Assembly (NCBI GenBank): GCA_964035795.1
Contig: OZ038322.1
Span: 9,747,868 to 9,811,867 of the forward strand
Length of the DNA: 64,000 nt
Origin: Pterobdella sp. o SKG-2022
Taxonomy: Eukaryota; Annelida; Clitellata; Hirudinida; Piscicolidae
Reading direction: 5' to 3'
Shown in pieces: positions 25,101 to 36,964 of this stretch. Within the stretch, counting starts at the first letter, position 1, and every line of letters begins with the position of its first letter. The position numbers were made by a program, and so were the translations under genes. The notes below the pieces were generated by a model. The model searched no databases and was not told the origin of the DNA. It worked only from the letters and a program-made list of their open reading frames with translations.

Positions 25101-28100
25101 GTTGCATTAATTAAATTGTTTTTCAGGTACTTCCAACGTTCATCCAAAGTTTGACCAGTTTCATTACCTTGGATTAGTGTATTGAAAAAATTAGAAAATT
25201 CAACTTGATTTCCAAAGTTTTAGTTTCCAGACTTTTGTACGAGGAACAAACCTGCTTTTGGGGTGAGCATGAGTGCAAACCTTGAAGTCACCGACCACCA
25301 ATCTATGCTGTGTTGCACACTCCTTCCCAACAATGACTTTCACCTTAGAGACCATTTTTCTAAAACTTCTCTTATACAAAATGTAGTCAATTTGGGTTTT
25401 ACAATCTTCTGACTGGTATGTTACCAGATGTTCAAATTTCTTCTTGAACCAGGAGTTACCAACAACCAGCTCATTGGCAACAGCAAATTCCAGCAGTCTT
25501 TCACCTTTATGGTTTCTTTTTCCCAAAGCCTGTCCACCATGCACATCCTCAAAAGCAGTAGAGTTTGATCCTATATAGCCATTCCAGTCTCCACTTATGA
25601 TTAGCTGTTCCGAAGATGAAACTCTAGCTATGGTGGATTGAAGCACATGATAGAATTGCTCTTTTGCACTCTCACTAAGGTTAGCTTGAGGTGGATAAAC
25701 ACCCACAATAACAAACACAACTGATCCAACCACCATTCGAATGAGAATGATTCTATCTCAGACTCTAATCACTTCAAACACTTTCTCCCACCACTTCTCA
25801 GCCAGTAGAATTCCTACACCACAAGTGCCTTCATAATTTCCACAACCAAAATACTTATATCGAGTCTCTGCCTGCAATAAGTTTAAGGTTGGTCTTCCAA
25901 TGAGTCTCTTGTAAACAACACAGATCGACTCTCCTCCTTGACATGGTTTTCACCACTTCAGAAGCCTTACCTCTCATCGAACCAACATTTAAAGATCCGA
26001 CTCGAAAAGGACTTTCATATATATATATGTCATATAGATAATGATTATGAATATCTCAGGTGAAGAGAAAACTGATGGAACAAGAAAAAACGAGACTTGT
26101 TGGACCTAACTGCCCTGGACTCATCAAAGTATTATTTCTCAATGATGATTATAATATGAATACAAATATTTACATTATCAATAAAATGAGTAAACAACAA
26201 TCAGCCTGGAGAGTGCAAGATTGGTATCATGCCTGGTCACATCCACAAGGCTGGAAAGATTGGTTAGTTTCATGCATCCCTAATAAATATTGATGAGATG
26301 ATAATTGAAAAATAAAAGTTTGAATATAAATTTTAAATTTGTAATGACAATTTGTTTTTTGATTACCACTTGCGTCAATTTATTCACACACATCATATGA
26401 CCGTTCTAATGCTTCACAATCATGAGGCATTTGAACAAATAAAAAAATCCATATTCAACAAAAATTAATAATAAGAATTATTTATTCATTGATTAGCTTC
26501 ATTATGTTTCAATGGATTCAGGCTAAAAATTAAGTTTCTTGTAAACACCGTTGAACAAGCGCCTAATGTTGTTTTAACAATAGATAGAACTACATGTTTT
26601 TAGATAATTAGTTTGTTAGTCATATTTCTTACCACTTGAGCTGTATAATTCAACAAGCTATTTTGAATCAATAATTTTTTTTTTATGAACACAAAAACTT
26701 GATAGTTTTGTACAAACGGCTTATTGTAGCTTATGGAAACTTATGAAATATTTTTTTGTTGAAAAATTCAACATAATACAAATAATACCATAATCATAAT
26801 ATACAGTCAATCATCACTCAGAACAACATACAAACCAGTATACTCAACCACAACTTACACCTCAGGTGTGGTATCAAGATCAGGTACCTTGACCTATGAA
26901 GCAGTACACCAAACCACCCTCACTGGCATGGGACAGACTTTATGTGTGGGTATTGGTGGTGATCCCTTCAATGGAACTAACTTCATCGACTGTCTCGAGG
27001 TTTTCATCAACGACCCTGCAACTGAGGGTGAGCTTTGGGTCTTATTAAAAATTTGCAGGTGATATACCTGTTCTTATTATGCTGACATTTTTTGTTTTTC
27101 ATTAATATTTTTCGATAAGTAAAATAAGTAAAATCGGTAAGAGAGGCAGTTATTTATTCAAATTGAATAATTTTTTAAAATTTTTATTATGATCATTATT
27201 TAAATGATACATTTATTATTATATTGAAGTTTTTATTATTATCAGTGTCATTCAAACTAATAATACTGAAAAATAAAATGATAAAAATGTTTAATTGACA
27301 GGTATCATCTTGATTGGGGAGATCGGGGGTCAGGCCGAGGAAATGGCCGCTGACTTCCTTAAAGAACACAACTCCGTTAGTGTACCTTGTGTACCAATTT
27401 GTTGCTTCAAATCTTGCTGTGCTTCTCTAATTAATCTTATACTTGAAGCTTTATATAGAATTTTTATAAATGTTACTTTTTAATCTACCTCAGTATTATA
27501 TTCTTGAAAGTAAATATTTGAGCGTTCTTTGTTTAAGTATATCAATAAAACAGAACCACGTTTTATATAACGACACAACACACATAATGCACGCAGGGTT
27601 CCAACAGAAAGCCGGTAGTAGCCTTCATTGCAGGGTTGAGTGCCCCACCAGGCAGGAGAATGGGACACGCTGGTGCCATCATTGCTGGAGGAAAAGGTGG
27701 AGCTCAAGAAAAGATTGAAGCACTGAAATCTGCTGGAGTTGAAGTCACCATGTCACCCGCCCAACTTGGGTCCACCATGATCAAGGTTTGTGATTGCTAT
27801 TATAGACGTGTGCTTAGGTTTTGGTGTATGATAATTGCGATGGAGTAACGAAACGAAGGTTAATATTTTGCTGTCTTTTGATTAGTTGCTAAATTTTAGC
27901 TTTTTATCGCAAATTTTGAAAAAAAAAACAATTATTAAAGGTTAACTTTTTGGTTTGATTGGTTGTTTCAAATAAAGATTTTTTTGTGAATTTTAAAAAA
28001 AAAATAAGCATTTTGTTTCAACTATATTTTTTTCCGGATTTCACAAACTTTGGAAATTTTCAGCAACCAATCACAACACAGCAAAAAGATTAACGCTTCG

Positions 28101-28188
28101 TTCGATAAGACTTAATTCGGGTTCTAAGATTAATAATCGTTAATTGTTTCAGGAGTTTGAAAAGATGGGTCTGAAAGCTGCACGTTAA
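22164..28188 (+). CDS. SUCLG1: Succinyl-CoA ligase (ADP/GDP-forming) alpha subunit, mitochondrial
   Basis: Ten exons: 22164-22185, 22244-22365, 22664-22780, 23023-23166, 26060-26128, 26205-26262, 26866-27027, 27302-27375, 27597-27785, 28153-28188. Total 993 nt, 330 residues. It forms the alpha subunit of the TCA-cycle enzyme converting succinyl-CoA to succinate with nucleotide phosphorylation. The first ~30 residues ([20 protein letters not shown]) are basic and acid-free, as a mitochondrial presequence. Conserved stretches: [73 protein letters not shown], and [18 protein letters not shown] with the phosphohistidine. The partner beta subunit is not in this window. Intron 4 (23167-26059) was enlarged by a non-LTR insertion without disturbing the exons. 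A poly(A) signal is at 28382-28387. Confidence 0.96.
23428..23448 (+). repeat. Target-site duplication, left copy
   Basis: The 21-bp sequence TATATATGTCATATAGATAA plus T is repeated exactly at 26022-26042 and brackets the retroelement between them. Part of it is AT dinucleotide, so the true length may be a few bases shorter. Confidence 0.85.
23449..26021 (-). mobile_element. RTE-like non-LTR retrotransposon, internally deleted and inactivated
   Basis: A 2.57-kb insertion in SUCLG1 intron 4, in antisense orientation. On the minus strand it starts within an APE endonuclease ([21 protein letters not shown], then [18 protein letters not shown] and QHRLVVGDF). It continues into reverse transcriptase with motif A ([14 protein letters not shown]) and motif B ([13 protein letters not shown]). 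The sequence then jumps, near 23990-24000, from VLEALSM directly to ECAWAKF. This skips motif C (YADD) and more than 100 residues normally found between them in this family. The last part (RMKWFRHVE-like) and a (TTGA)n tail close the element. In-frame stops lie at 25758-25760, 24534-24536 and 24150-24152, and there is a frameshift near 25065. It cannot encode a working enzyme. A long target-site duplication marks a true insertion. Confidence 0.88.
26022..26042 (+). repeat. Target-site duplication, right copy
   Basis: Identical to 23428-23448; lies immediately upstream (element 5' side, since the element is antisense) and 17 bp before SUCLG1 exon 5. Confidence 0.85.
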
Positions 28189-28817
28189 TAGATTATAAAA
28201 AAAGTAACCTAGGAAGTTTTTTGTGTTTTGCTTTTTAATTTTAAAGATGTGTGCTGCCCCTAATATAGCTACTAAATTTCTAAGACTTTTCGGAACAATG
28301 TGAGATTTTTACTCTCGTGATGAAGATAGGCTGTTTTTTATTTTATTTAAGTAAACATTTAAAAAATTTCGCATTAAACAAAATAAATATTTGATATAGT
28401 GTTAATTAATTGGATGGCAATTTGATTGTGGGGAAGTTTTTGTTTATGTCGAAACTGAACTCGGGAGAAACCTGAGGGTGCAATGTTTCAAATTTTCTTT
28501 AACAAATTTACTTCAAAAATGTAATTTATTTAAAATAATAAAATTAGAACACAAGGTTGAAATTATCTTTATATCTGAGATTAATTGGCATGATGATTCG
28601 TTAGCATCGTATGGGCATGCTACCTTGGAATACTTTGTGTTGGAGTTTTGGAGAATTCTGACGACAACCATATTAGTTCTGGTTATCTTCAAAATGGCTG
28701 ACACCTAAGCGAACAGTATCAGTGAAGATATATAAAATTTATTGATGTGCCACTTGACGAAATGAAAAAAAATACAAATATCTTTAGCACTATAAAAAAA
28801 ACCCAGCATTAAAACAT

Positions 28818-31800
28818 TTAAGCAATCATGGTTTGAACCTCATCGGAAGGTTTTCTGACGGTCTCAAGAAGTGATTTGGCCTGGTTGAATGAGAAGTGGG
28901 CCGCATTGAAAAGCATTTCGGCCTCTATGGGCTGCTGCAGAGAAGTGGTGTTGGTGTGCTCCTGGGTGGGTCACGATATTCATTTAAAGTTAATTAGTAC
29001 CTAATGATCGTTTAATTAGATTTATTGTCTATGGGTTTTTTTTTTAGATCAACTTTCAGTCGCCCCTTATTGGGGTTTCGTTAGCTCAACAGATGATTCA
29101 CAGAGCGCTACTCCTTGTGTGTATAATTTTCGGACCGCGCGGGATTGAACCCAGTTACTTTGCATAACTAGTCTAACGCTCTACCAGCTGAGCTATGCGG
29201 ACCGACTATGGGTTTAAAAAGAATATTTAAGCTTTCGTTTTAATTTAATAATACTTTAGTAATGTTTTTTATTAATTCCAAATTCTTTTAAATAAATAAA
29301 AATCTTGTTAATTTCAAAACGTACTCACAAAATCTAAACAAGTCAGATTTTTCCCATTTTTTACTATCTTTATAAACTAATGAAATCTCACTTTGAAGTT
29401 GTTGTAGGACAGCAGGGGTGGGCTGGAGACATAGACGAAGGGGCCGAATCTACGGTTATATCTCACCTCTTCACAGTCAAAATCAAATTTCGGAACGTGT
29501 AATTTGTTTTCAAGACTCAGTCCTATGAGAGCCTGAAAATATTTCAAAAACCTAATTAAACGTTGGTTTGAATACATTCACGAAAAGTTAATAATATAAC
29601 TATTATTTTATGAAAATAATTGCAAAAATTTTTTGATATGAATAAAGGTGTTTAAAAACTGCTTAGTATAAAATTTTCAATCTGATGAGATACAAAATTA
29701 ATTGATCGCGAAAAAGTTTAATTTTATTTCCTATAGGCAAGAAGATAAAAAAATTTCAAAAAATAATTCTTTTTTTGAATATACTGGTTTAAATCTAATG
29801 AATTCGATAACCGATTCTAAAACAATATACCATTTATAATATCTTGAATATATAATGACATGAATTATGGTAAGGTTGTGCTTATTGAAAATTCTAGTTT
29901 TGATAGAACAATGAATAGATCTAGAATTTCTTTATTATAAAGAATAAAAAAATAAAAATTATAATCCAAAAATTTTGAACTTATTATTCCAATGATTTTT
30001 GATGAAATAATATTATAATGATTATAAATCGAGTATATTTTTATCATTACTACAATGATCCTTATCATTACTTTATAGTATCCGCCGGTGAGGAGGTGCA
30101 GAGCCTGGTTAATAATGAGGTCACAACTTTGTTGTCTGATCTTCTTTTTTATTCGCTTGTTCTTTTTTGAGTTCCTGGCTGAAAAGTGAATCATAAATCG
30201 GCACAATGTTTTTAAATTCATTCATTTTTGGAATTTTTTATTTTTTAAGAATCTCAAATATTGTGTTGAAAAACGGTGTAGTAAATCTTTTTTAAACAAT
30301 CATTAAACATTTTTGATATTGGTTATTACATTCCCCCTATTGCTCTGATTAATTATTTATCTGTATTACATACTTTCCCTCTAAACTCCCCATTAAGATC
30401 GTAATTATTTATAGATTATTCATTGTATATATACCATTCATTTATACTCATTACTCATCATCATACACAAACCAGCATTTGCTTCCTTCCACAGTTCAGA
30501 CTCGTGCACAAAAGTCTCAGCTCTGTTCAGGGTACTCACCATCCAACAATACAAGCCCTCGCTCAGATACCTGCCAGTTGGTGGAGTGGCATATTATCGT
30601 TTATGATTTTTTATAATTCTCAAAATATCCATTGTAGTTAATATAAATTTATAATAAAATATACTTGTCAAAAACTCAGTTTTCCTTTAAAAATTACAGT
30701 CAAAAACTCGCACAGAAGTTATATATTAATTTAAGTCGACCATTTAATCACCCCTATCTGGGGTTTCAGTTGCACAAATGATTGATTTCACAGGGCGCTA
30801 GTCTATTTATTTGAATACAAAAAAAATCATTAAAAGATTTTTCTTAACATAAACGACTCAAACGTATGGAATCAAAAACAAACCAGAAGATATATGTGTA
30901 TTCATGCACAGCATACAACTCCAGCTCGAGGCCTGACAGCAGATACAGCAGCATGAACTTGAGACTCCAATAAAGCACCCACATGGTGAAGTTCATTGTC
31001 AGTTTGCATGAGGAATCAAACTGAATGTATTGAGGGTGGTTATGGTTATAATCTTTAAATAACGGTATAATAATGGTATGAACTATTGTAATGAAGTACA
31101 ATTGCCTGAATTTAAAAGGGCAACAAACACAGTATTTTTTAAATGACACAAAGCTTTTCGCAAGGCTAGCTTACATTATCAAGTGATCAACTATTGTAAT
31201 GATTTTATAACGATAGTATTATTATTGTGATGATAAAAAAATGAGTAAGTTTATTATTGAGATGACGAGGTAACAATGATAGTGTTTAAAGCCCACAACG
31301 TGTTATAAAGAAGTATAATTGAAAATTTAAAACTAACTTTTAGATTTAAAGCATGGAGAAAAGAATCGAGTTTTTTGGCCTGTGAATATTAAATATAAAT
31401 AAGTTTTTGGAACTCTAATTTATCATTTTACCACTAAATGTAATGTGTAAAAAAAAATAATATAGATAATAGCAGTACATCGATCAACATCACAAATAAC
31501 CAACTAACATTGAAAACCAAATATAACTTTACATGTAGCAAAAAAATTTGTGAAACCCAAAGACTATTACCGGCAAGCATCCAAAAAAAACCATCCTTAA
31601 ACCGCCATTAACATCAGAATTACCACTATTAACAAGCCAAAAAAACCACAAATGACCTACCATTAACATTCAAAAAGAACCATAACCTCTTCTTGTAGTC
31701 CTCCGAATTCCTCTAACAATTTAGCCCACCTATCCCTCTGTCTAGCTCTATTGAGTCCTGTGGTATGCAGTGCATACAATAAAAAGTGTATGCTCCCGTA

Positions 31801-34800
31801 GACAAACGGATCTGTGTATTCCTTTGCTTGCTGGTTGCTTGATAAGAAACTCCTAGTAGATTTATAATAAATATGTTGGTGAGAATAATTGAAATATGAT
31901 GTGAAAAAAATTAAACCGAGAGAACCGTCACAATTAACATTTCTACCATGGGCAGGATCCCCAGCATTATGACCACAATTCTACCATTAAAACATAAATT
32001 ACCACTACCTACAACACCACCACCACCTAAAAAACCTCACAACCATCACAAACTTATTGAGAAGGACAGGAGGTGCAGAAAAAACTTTTATTGATTCCTT
32101 AACAAAATCCAAAACAGCTTCCTTGCCGAAAATCTTTTTGTTGCATGGAAGAATCAAAAGCTGTAGAGTTGTTTGATATTAATAAGAAGAGCAACACTAA
32201 CCAAATCGACTGTCTCAGACGATTAATAAACTAATTAAAAATGTAAAAACAAAATCTTAATAAAAAGAACCTTGAAAAATTGTCTATATTAAATAAACAC
32301 AGATTTTGAAATCTTTTTTTCAAAGCAAAGCTATAAAAAACGGTCTAAATAAGATAACAACAATTAGCTTATAAGGATAACTAGTCCACTTTAGAAGTAG
32401 CCATAAATAAGCTATTTGCTCCATAATTATTCATCATTGATACGAAAAAGATGAGCCACCTGTAGAATTGACCGGGATAAGAGACAGGGATTCGATTTGC
32501 TGAAGTCCAAACAGAAATCCTGCATTTGAATATAACCCGTTATGATAATATTACTCGGGTATGAATATTTTATGAAAAATATGCAGTTAAGAAATAAAAT
32601 TTTATTAATACAATAGAATTTTTAAATTCATAAGATGTTTTTATACGGGTGTATAGAAGTGTTTAAAATAAAATTCTAAGCTTTTAAATTTTATTAAACA
32701 ATAATTTATTAACTGTTTTCTCACACAAATCGCGACTAAAAATTAAAAAAATGAAACATTGGTACGAACACACACAAACTCACAAAGATTTCATGAAAAC
32801 TTTTGAGATCTACAACTTTGAGAATATGCCTGATACGTGAGAAAAATGTATCAAGGTCTTTATAAGCTCTTTCGACCAAGACTATAGACACACAACGTGG
32901 AAATGTTGGCGGTAAAAGTCTCTGATTGATTGATGGGTAAAAACCTATTGAAAATTGCCGACCATTTGTACAGCAAGATGCATTTTTGGTTGCGTAAGAG
33001 GTGCTTTCTATGATACCAGCGTGGTGGTCGGATAGTGTTTTTAATAACTTTTCCACTGACGAAGAGATACTGCCGTTCTATTGGAAGAATATTTATTGGT
33101 AATTACATTAAGAAGTGTGAATACTTAATACCAAGAAAAATATATGAAAATGAAGTTTAAAATATATTTTTTTAAATCCTATAAATAGTTAATAAAATAT
33201 TTTCAAAATAAACTATTTGTTGTATATTATTTTCCTAAACTATAATTTATATTCAACTTTGACGAAAGCAACTAAACACACTAAAAATTACAATGACAAC
33301 TGAAACATATAAAAAAAGATTTAACTTGCAACTGTGCATAATCTTACCTTATCATATGGTAATGTACAAAGAAGAATATAGAAGGACCGTGTGAATCGTA
33401 ATCTGGCCAGCAGACCTTCATGAAGTGACACTTTATGCTGCTGGAATGAGTATGTGCTTGTGAAATCAACTATATTATTATCATTATTATTACTCGTTCA
33501 ACGTTTTTTGCCTTATTGCATTATTACTTCTGAACTATATATTATCGTTGAAAAAAATTTTAAAGATCATTAAACAGTTAAAAAGTATCGTGAGAATTTA
33601 TTTTAAAAAAATTTCTCATTACTAAATCATTGTCTGCAACAGCTCCCTGAGATAATTTCGTTTTGAGAACCTAGTTATTGAAAAATGTATTTGATCAAGT
33701 AGATTGATAAATCAAATAGATAAATTGAACCAAGTAACTAAATTATCCAGGTACCTAATTAACCCGTTACCCGCCAGGAGCCTATTTTTGGGACGGGTGA
33801 ATGAATGAATATATTTCAATAATGATTCATAGTATGAGGAATTATTTAGTTTTTATTAGTTGTAACAGATTTAATCGTTCGAAAAAAAGTAGAAGTTTTT
33901 TGTTTTAATATATTTATAAAATTATTGGCTTTAAGATTGACTAAGTTTTTTAAAAATTTTAAGTCTGAAATTTTTATATGATGTTCTTAAGGAACTGATA
34001 AAACAGTTCACGAAAAAAAATTAAATTTTTCCATAGCTTCGACATGGCAGATAAAGGGTTAAGGTGTAAACATTTTTAAAAAATCATATAGTGCGATCTA
34101 CAAGAGAGACATGGAATTCAAATTTAAGTTATCAAGATATGATATTAATGAATAAGCAAAATTCATCTATTTACTCCGCATAAACTTTTATGAATAAAAT
34201 TTCTGAAAACTATTTATATATATATTATATTATATCTACAAAAACCTTTTCTAAGCCTAATATTGTACATGAACGATAAAACCTTGAAATTTTTATTGAT
34301 ATCTTCTTCAAGCTCTTTGATTTTAGATGCAAAAAGCCCGTTATCCGCCTCTGTGTCCAAGTTGAAGTTATAGGTTACTGGTTGGAAATCCTCCTGAATA
34401 ATAATTAATCGATCAATAATTATAATCATTCAATTAACCAAATCAAATTTACAAAAGTTTTCCATTTAACATGGGTTTAAGAATGTGCCCAAAACACGCC
34501 ATTACTACAAATCAGCACCAAAACACGCCATTACTACAAATCAGCACCAAACGTTTACTCTACTGGAGTACCACAAGGTTCTGTTCTTGGACAGCTTTTG
34601 TTCACTTAATACACAGCTGATTTGGAAAAGATTGCAGCTTCTTACAGTTTGAGAATTCATCAATATGCTGACGACACTCAATTATATGGGCATTGTTCAT
34701 TTGATGCATTAATGGACTTGCAAGAATGTCAAAGTGTATTGGTGAAATTGTAGCTTGGATGAAAGCCAACCAAATGAAACTCAAGTTGTTTAAAAACTGA

Positions 34801-35676
34801 AATCATTTGGTTCTCAACATGTAGAAGTATATGCAAACTGCCAACTCAACCAGTTCATGTGTTAAATGATCATATAATTCCTTCTGATTCAGTTAAAAAT
34901 CTTGGTGTTTATTTTGACAAAGATCTAAGCATGAAGACTCACATAAACAAATTATTGCAAATGTCATTTGCATCATTGAGGAAGATAAAAAGCATTAAAA
35001 ACTACCTGAATCAAGAGTCACTCAAAACACTTGTATCAGCCTTGATATTGAGTCACATTGATTATGGAAACATTGTACTAATGGGATTACCTAAGTTACA
35101 AACCCAGAAAATCCAGTCCATAATTAACACGACAGCCAGATTAATATCAGAAGCTAGAAAGTTTGATTCCATAACTCCTGTCTTAAAAGATCTACACTGG
35201 CTTAAAATTGAAGAAAGAATTCAATACAAGATGATACTACAAGTGCATAAATGTCTCAAAATGGAAAGCCCTTGTTATCTTTCATCAAAATTATCAACTG
35301 TGTCTTCATTGCCTGAAAGAAAAAAACTCAGATCATCAAACACAATGGACATAGTAAGAGTGAGAGCTAACACCATTTTGGAGAATAGAAGATTTGAAGT
35401 TGCTGCACCAATTCATTGGAACAATTTACCAAATCACCTCAAATCCATAACCCCCACAACAAATTTTTCCAAGTGCTTAAAAATCCACCTCATGATTAAG
35501 CCTTATAATCTTAAAGCATAATTTTAGAATTTTTTTCTTTCAAGTATTTGTTTTTTCAGAAAATCAAATTAGTGGGAAGAAAAAGGGCTAAATGAAAGGA
35601 ATGACTGGGTGTCTGTGGATTGAAGGATAAAGAGTGAGGGGCTGGAAAGAATGAAAATCTACTGTATTAGAACTGG

Positions 35677-35764
<88 letters not shown>

Positions 35765-36752
35765 TAAAGTGGTCTTGAAGACTTTATCAGTTTCATGCCA
35801 CTATAATAATAATAATATTCGATATTTGTTTGTTTGATGTTATAATACAAAGTGCAAAAGAAATTTCAATGCAAAATTGTTTTAAAAGAGAATGATGTTT
35901 TAGATAGGAAGAAATGAAGATTAGGAGTGAAAAAAATGACAAAAATTTCTTGTGAATGAAATAAATCTGGCTTAACTTAGTGTATTGGAAGTTGTGCCAA
36001 ATTTAAAAGCTTGGTATCTATCTATCTATCTTTATTTATTTTAAAAACAACAGTACCTCTTCATAAACAGATGCCTTGAAAATTTTGTCTCGAATATTTG
36101 AAACAATTTTCTGCATACAAATGCAAAAAACTCTCAATATTTTATCTTCAATCAGTGCTGGGTCATGCATGTATAGATTTATGAATACTGTTTGAGCAAG
36201 AGAATGACCTTCCAACCAACTTATCTAAGAAAAAACAGTTTACATTATTGAAAAAAAAATCAAAATACTTCAAGAAAAAAACTAACCAAGCAAGCATATG
36301 AATCATCTATAATTCCAATTAACTCTTCATGTGTAAAATCTTTGATTTTTAAATGACCATTCTGAAAAAATCAGTTTTATAGTAAATAATCTTAGAATAA
36401 TTTTATCAAACTTTGTTCTGACCTTGTAAGCTTGTTTAAATGATTTAACTTGATCTTTTTCAGTAATGTAGGCCATGCCAGCATCCATTTTAGGATCCAT
36501 CATTTCTATGGCAGACATTCCCTCAATTAGACTGAAACTACAAAAAAAAAATTTATCTCAAAATTTCAGTATAATAATTAATGTTTATCACGTTGAGTTA
36601 TGAAAAAGCTCGCCCAGTCTCAGATCCATGCAAGCAGCTTTGAAACTTTTCGTTATATCTACCCATGAATATTTTCCCATATTTTGTTCAACTAAATCTT
36701 TTTCATTAGTCTTTGAAACCGCTTCATGATTATAAACCTCATTTGTATCCAT
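28818..36752 (-). CDS. NAA35: NatC N-terminal acetyltransferase auxiliary subunit NAA35 (Mak10)
   Basis: Fifteen exons, 5' to 3' on the minus strand: 36752-36592, 36537-36423, 36361-36287, 36224-36057, 34393-34283, 33440-33348, 33077-32784, 32519-32460, 32160-32054, 31837-31687, 31020-30884, 30570-30493, 30174-30072, 29532-29392, 28961-28818. Total 1938 nt, 645 residues; human is 725. NAA35 anchors NatC to ribosomes for acetylation of hydrophobic Met N-termini. Key matches: [90 protein letters not shown]. The C-terminus stops at DEVQTMIA, about 45 residues earlier than human. A short exon may be missing between 31837-31687 and 31020-30884, where the alignment lacks ~14 residues. A poly(A) signal (TTTATT on +) is at 28738-28743. 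Introns carry a SINE and a CR1-like element. Confidence 0.94.
29036..29207 (-). mobile_element. tRNA-derived SINE, apparently full length
   Basis: On the minus strand it starts with a tRNA-like head, GGTCCGCATAGCTCAGC then TGGTAGAGC (A box, 29178-29195) and GGGTTCAATCC (B box, 29141-29151). It is not a functional tRNA because the anticodon arm does not pair. A body follows with a GC-rich hairpin (CCCCAATAAGGGG), ending in about ten A. The sequence CCCATAG occurs on both sides (CTATGGG at 29029-29035 and 29206-29212), a plausible target-site duplication. It lies in the last intron of NAA35. Confidence 0.8.
30735..30812 (-). mobile_element. SINE body fragment
   Basis: The string CCCCTATCTGGGGTTTCAGTTG...ATGATT...CACAGGGCGCTAGTC on the plus strand aligns with CCCCTTATTGGGGTTTCGTTAG...ATGATTCACAGAGCGCTACTC of the SINE at 29.05-29.1 kb. 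There is no tRNA head here. It lies in a NAA35 intron. Confidence 0.65.
34490..35830 (+). mobile_element. CR1-like non-LTR element, 5'-truncated
   Basis: Starts at a 29-bp direct duplication (34490-34518 and 34519-34547). It then enters reverse transcriptase at motif B ([11 protein letters not shown]), continues with motif C ([11 protein letters not shown], about 34660-34692) and, after stops, the thumb region as a clean 220-codon frame 34859-35521. That frame has [27 protein letters not shown], and a C-terminal block ending near 35521. Downstream lie about 120 bp, an AT array (35681-35762), and a 3' segment ending in (TTTG)2. This downstream part matches the repeat at 1430-1765. Stops at about 34607 and 34750-34800 show it is inactive. 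It lies in NAA35 intron 4 in antisense to that gene. Confidence 0.85.
35681..35762. repeat. (AT)n microsatellite, ~82 bp
   Basis: Uninterrupted AT dinucleotide array inside the 3' part of the CR1-like element at 34490-35830. The equivalent position in the sister copy at 1430-1765 is the assembly gap. Confidence 0.95.
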
Positions 36753-36964
36753 TTTTTAAAGAAATGACCGAAATAGTTTAAAACTTAAGTTCACATTTAT
36801 ATTTATAAAATATTTGTTTTGATATTTCTTTATTAACAACCAATTTTTTCAAAATTTTCCAGTAATGAACTTTTATTTTCATCACTTGGTAATTTTTATA
36901 TTATAATAGAAATTGACATGAAAAACCATCGCTGTACGCTTCCTTGATCGTAACTGTAATTATA
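36753..36964. promoter_or_regulatory. Putative shared promoter of NAA35 and GNB5
   Basis: Only 212 bp separate the start codon of NAA35 (minus) from the first start codon of GNB5 (plus). Both 5' untranslated regions and both promoters must fit here. It is AT-rich with no obvious TATA box or GC-rich island; assignment as a bidirectional promoter is inferred from spacing alone. Confidence 0.5.

Noticed and set aside
24732..25154. Plus-strand frames inside the 23.4-26.0 kb insertion
   Set aside because: They are antisense shadows of the endonuclease/reverse transcriptase, which is read on the minus strand.
29129..29206. A functional tRNA gene on the minus strand
   Set aside because: A and B boxes are good, but the anticodon arm and T arm do not pair. 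The sequence continues into a SINE body with an A tail and a target-site duplication.
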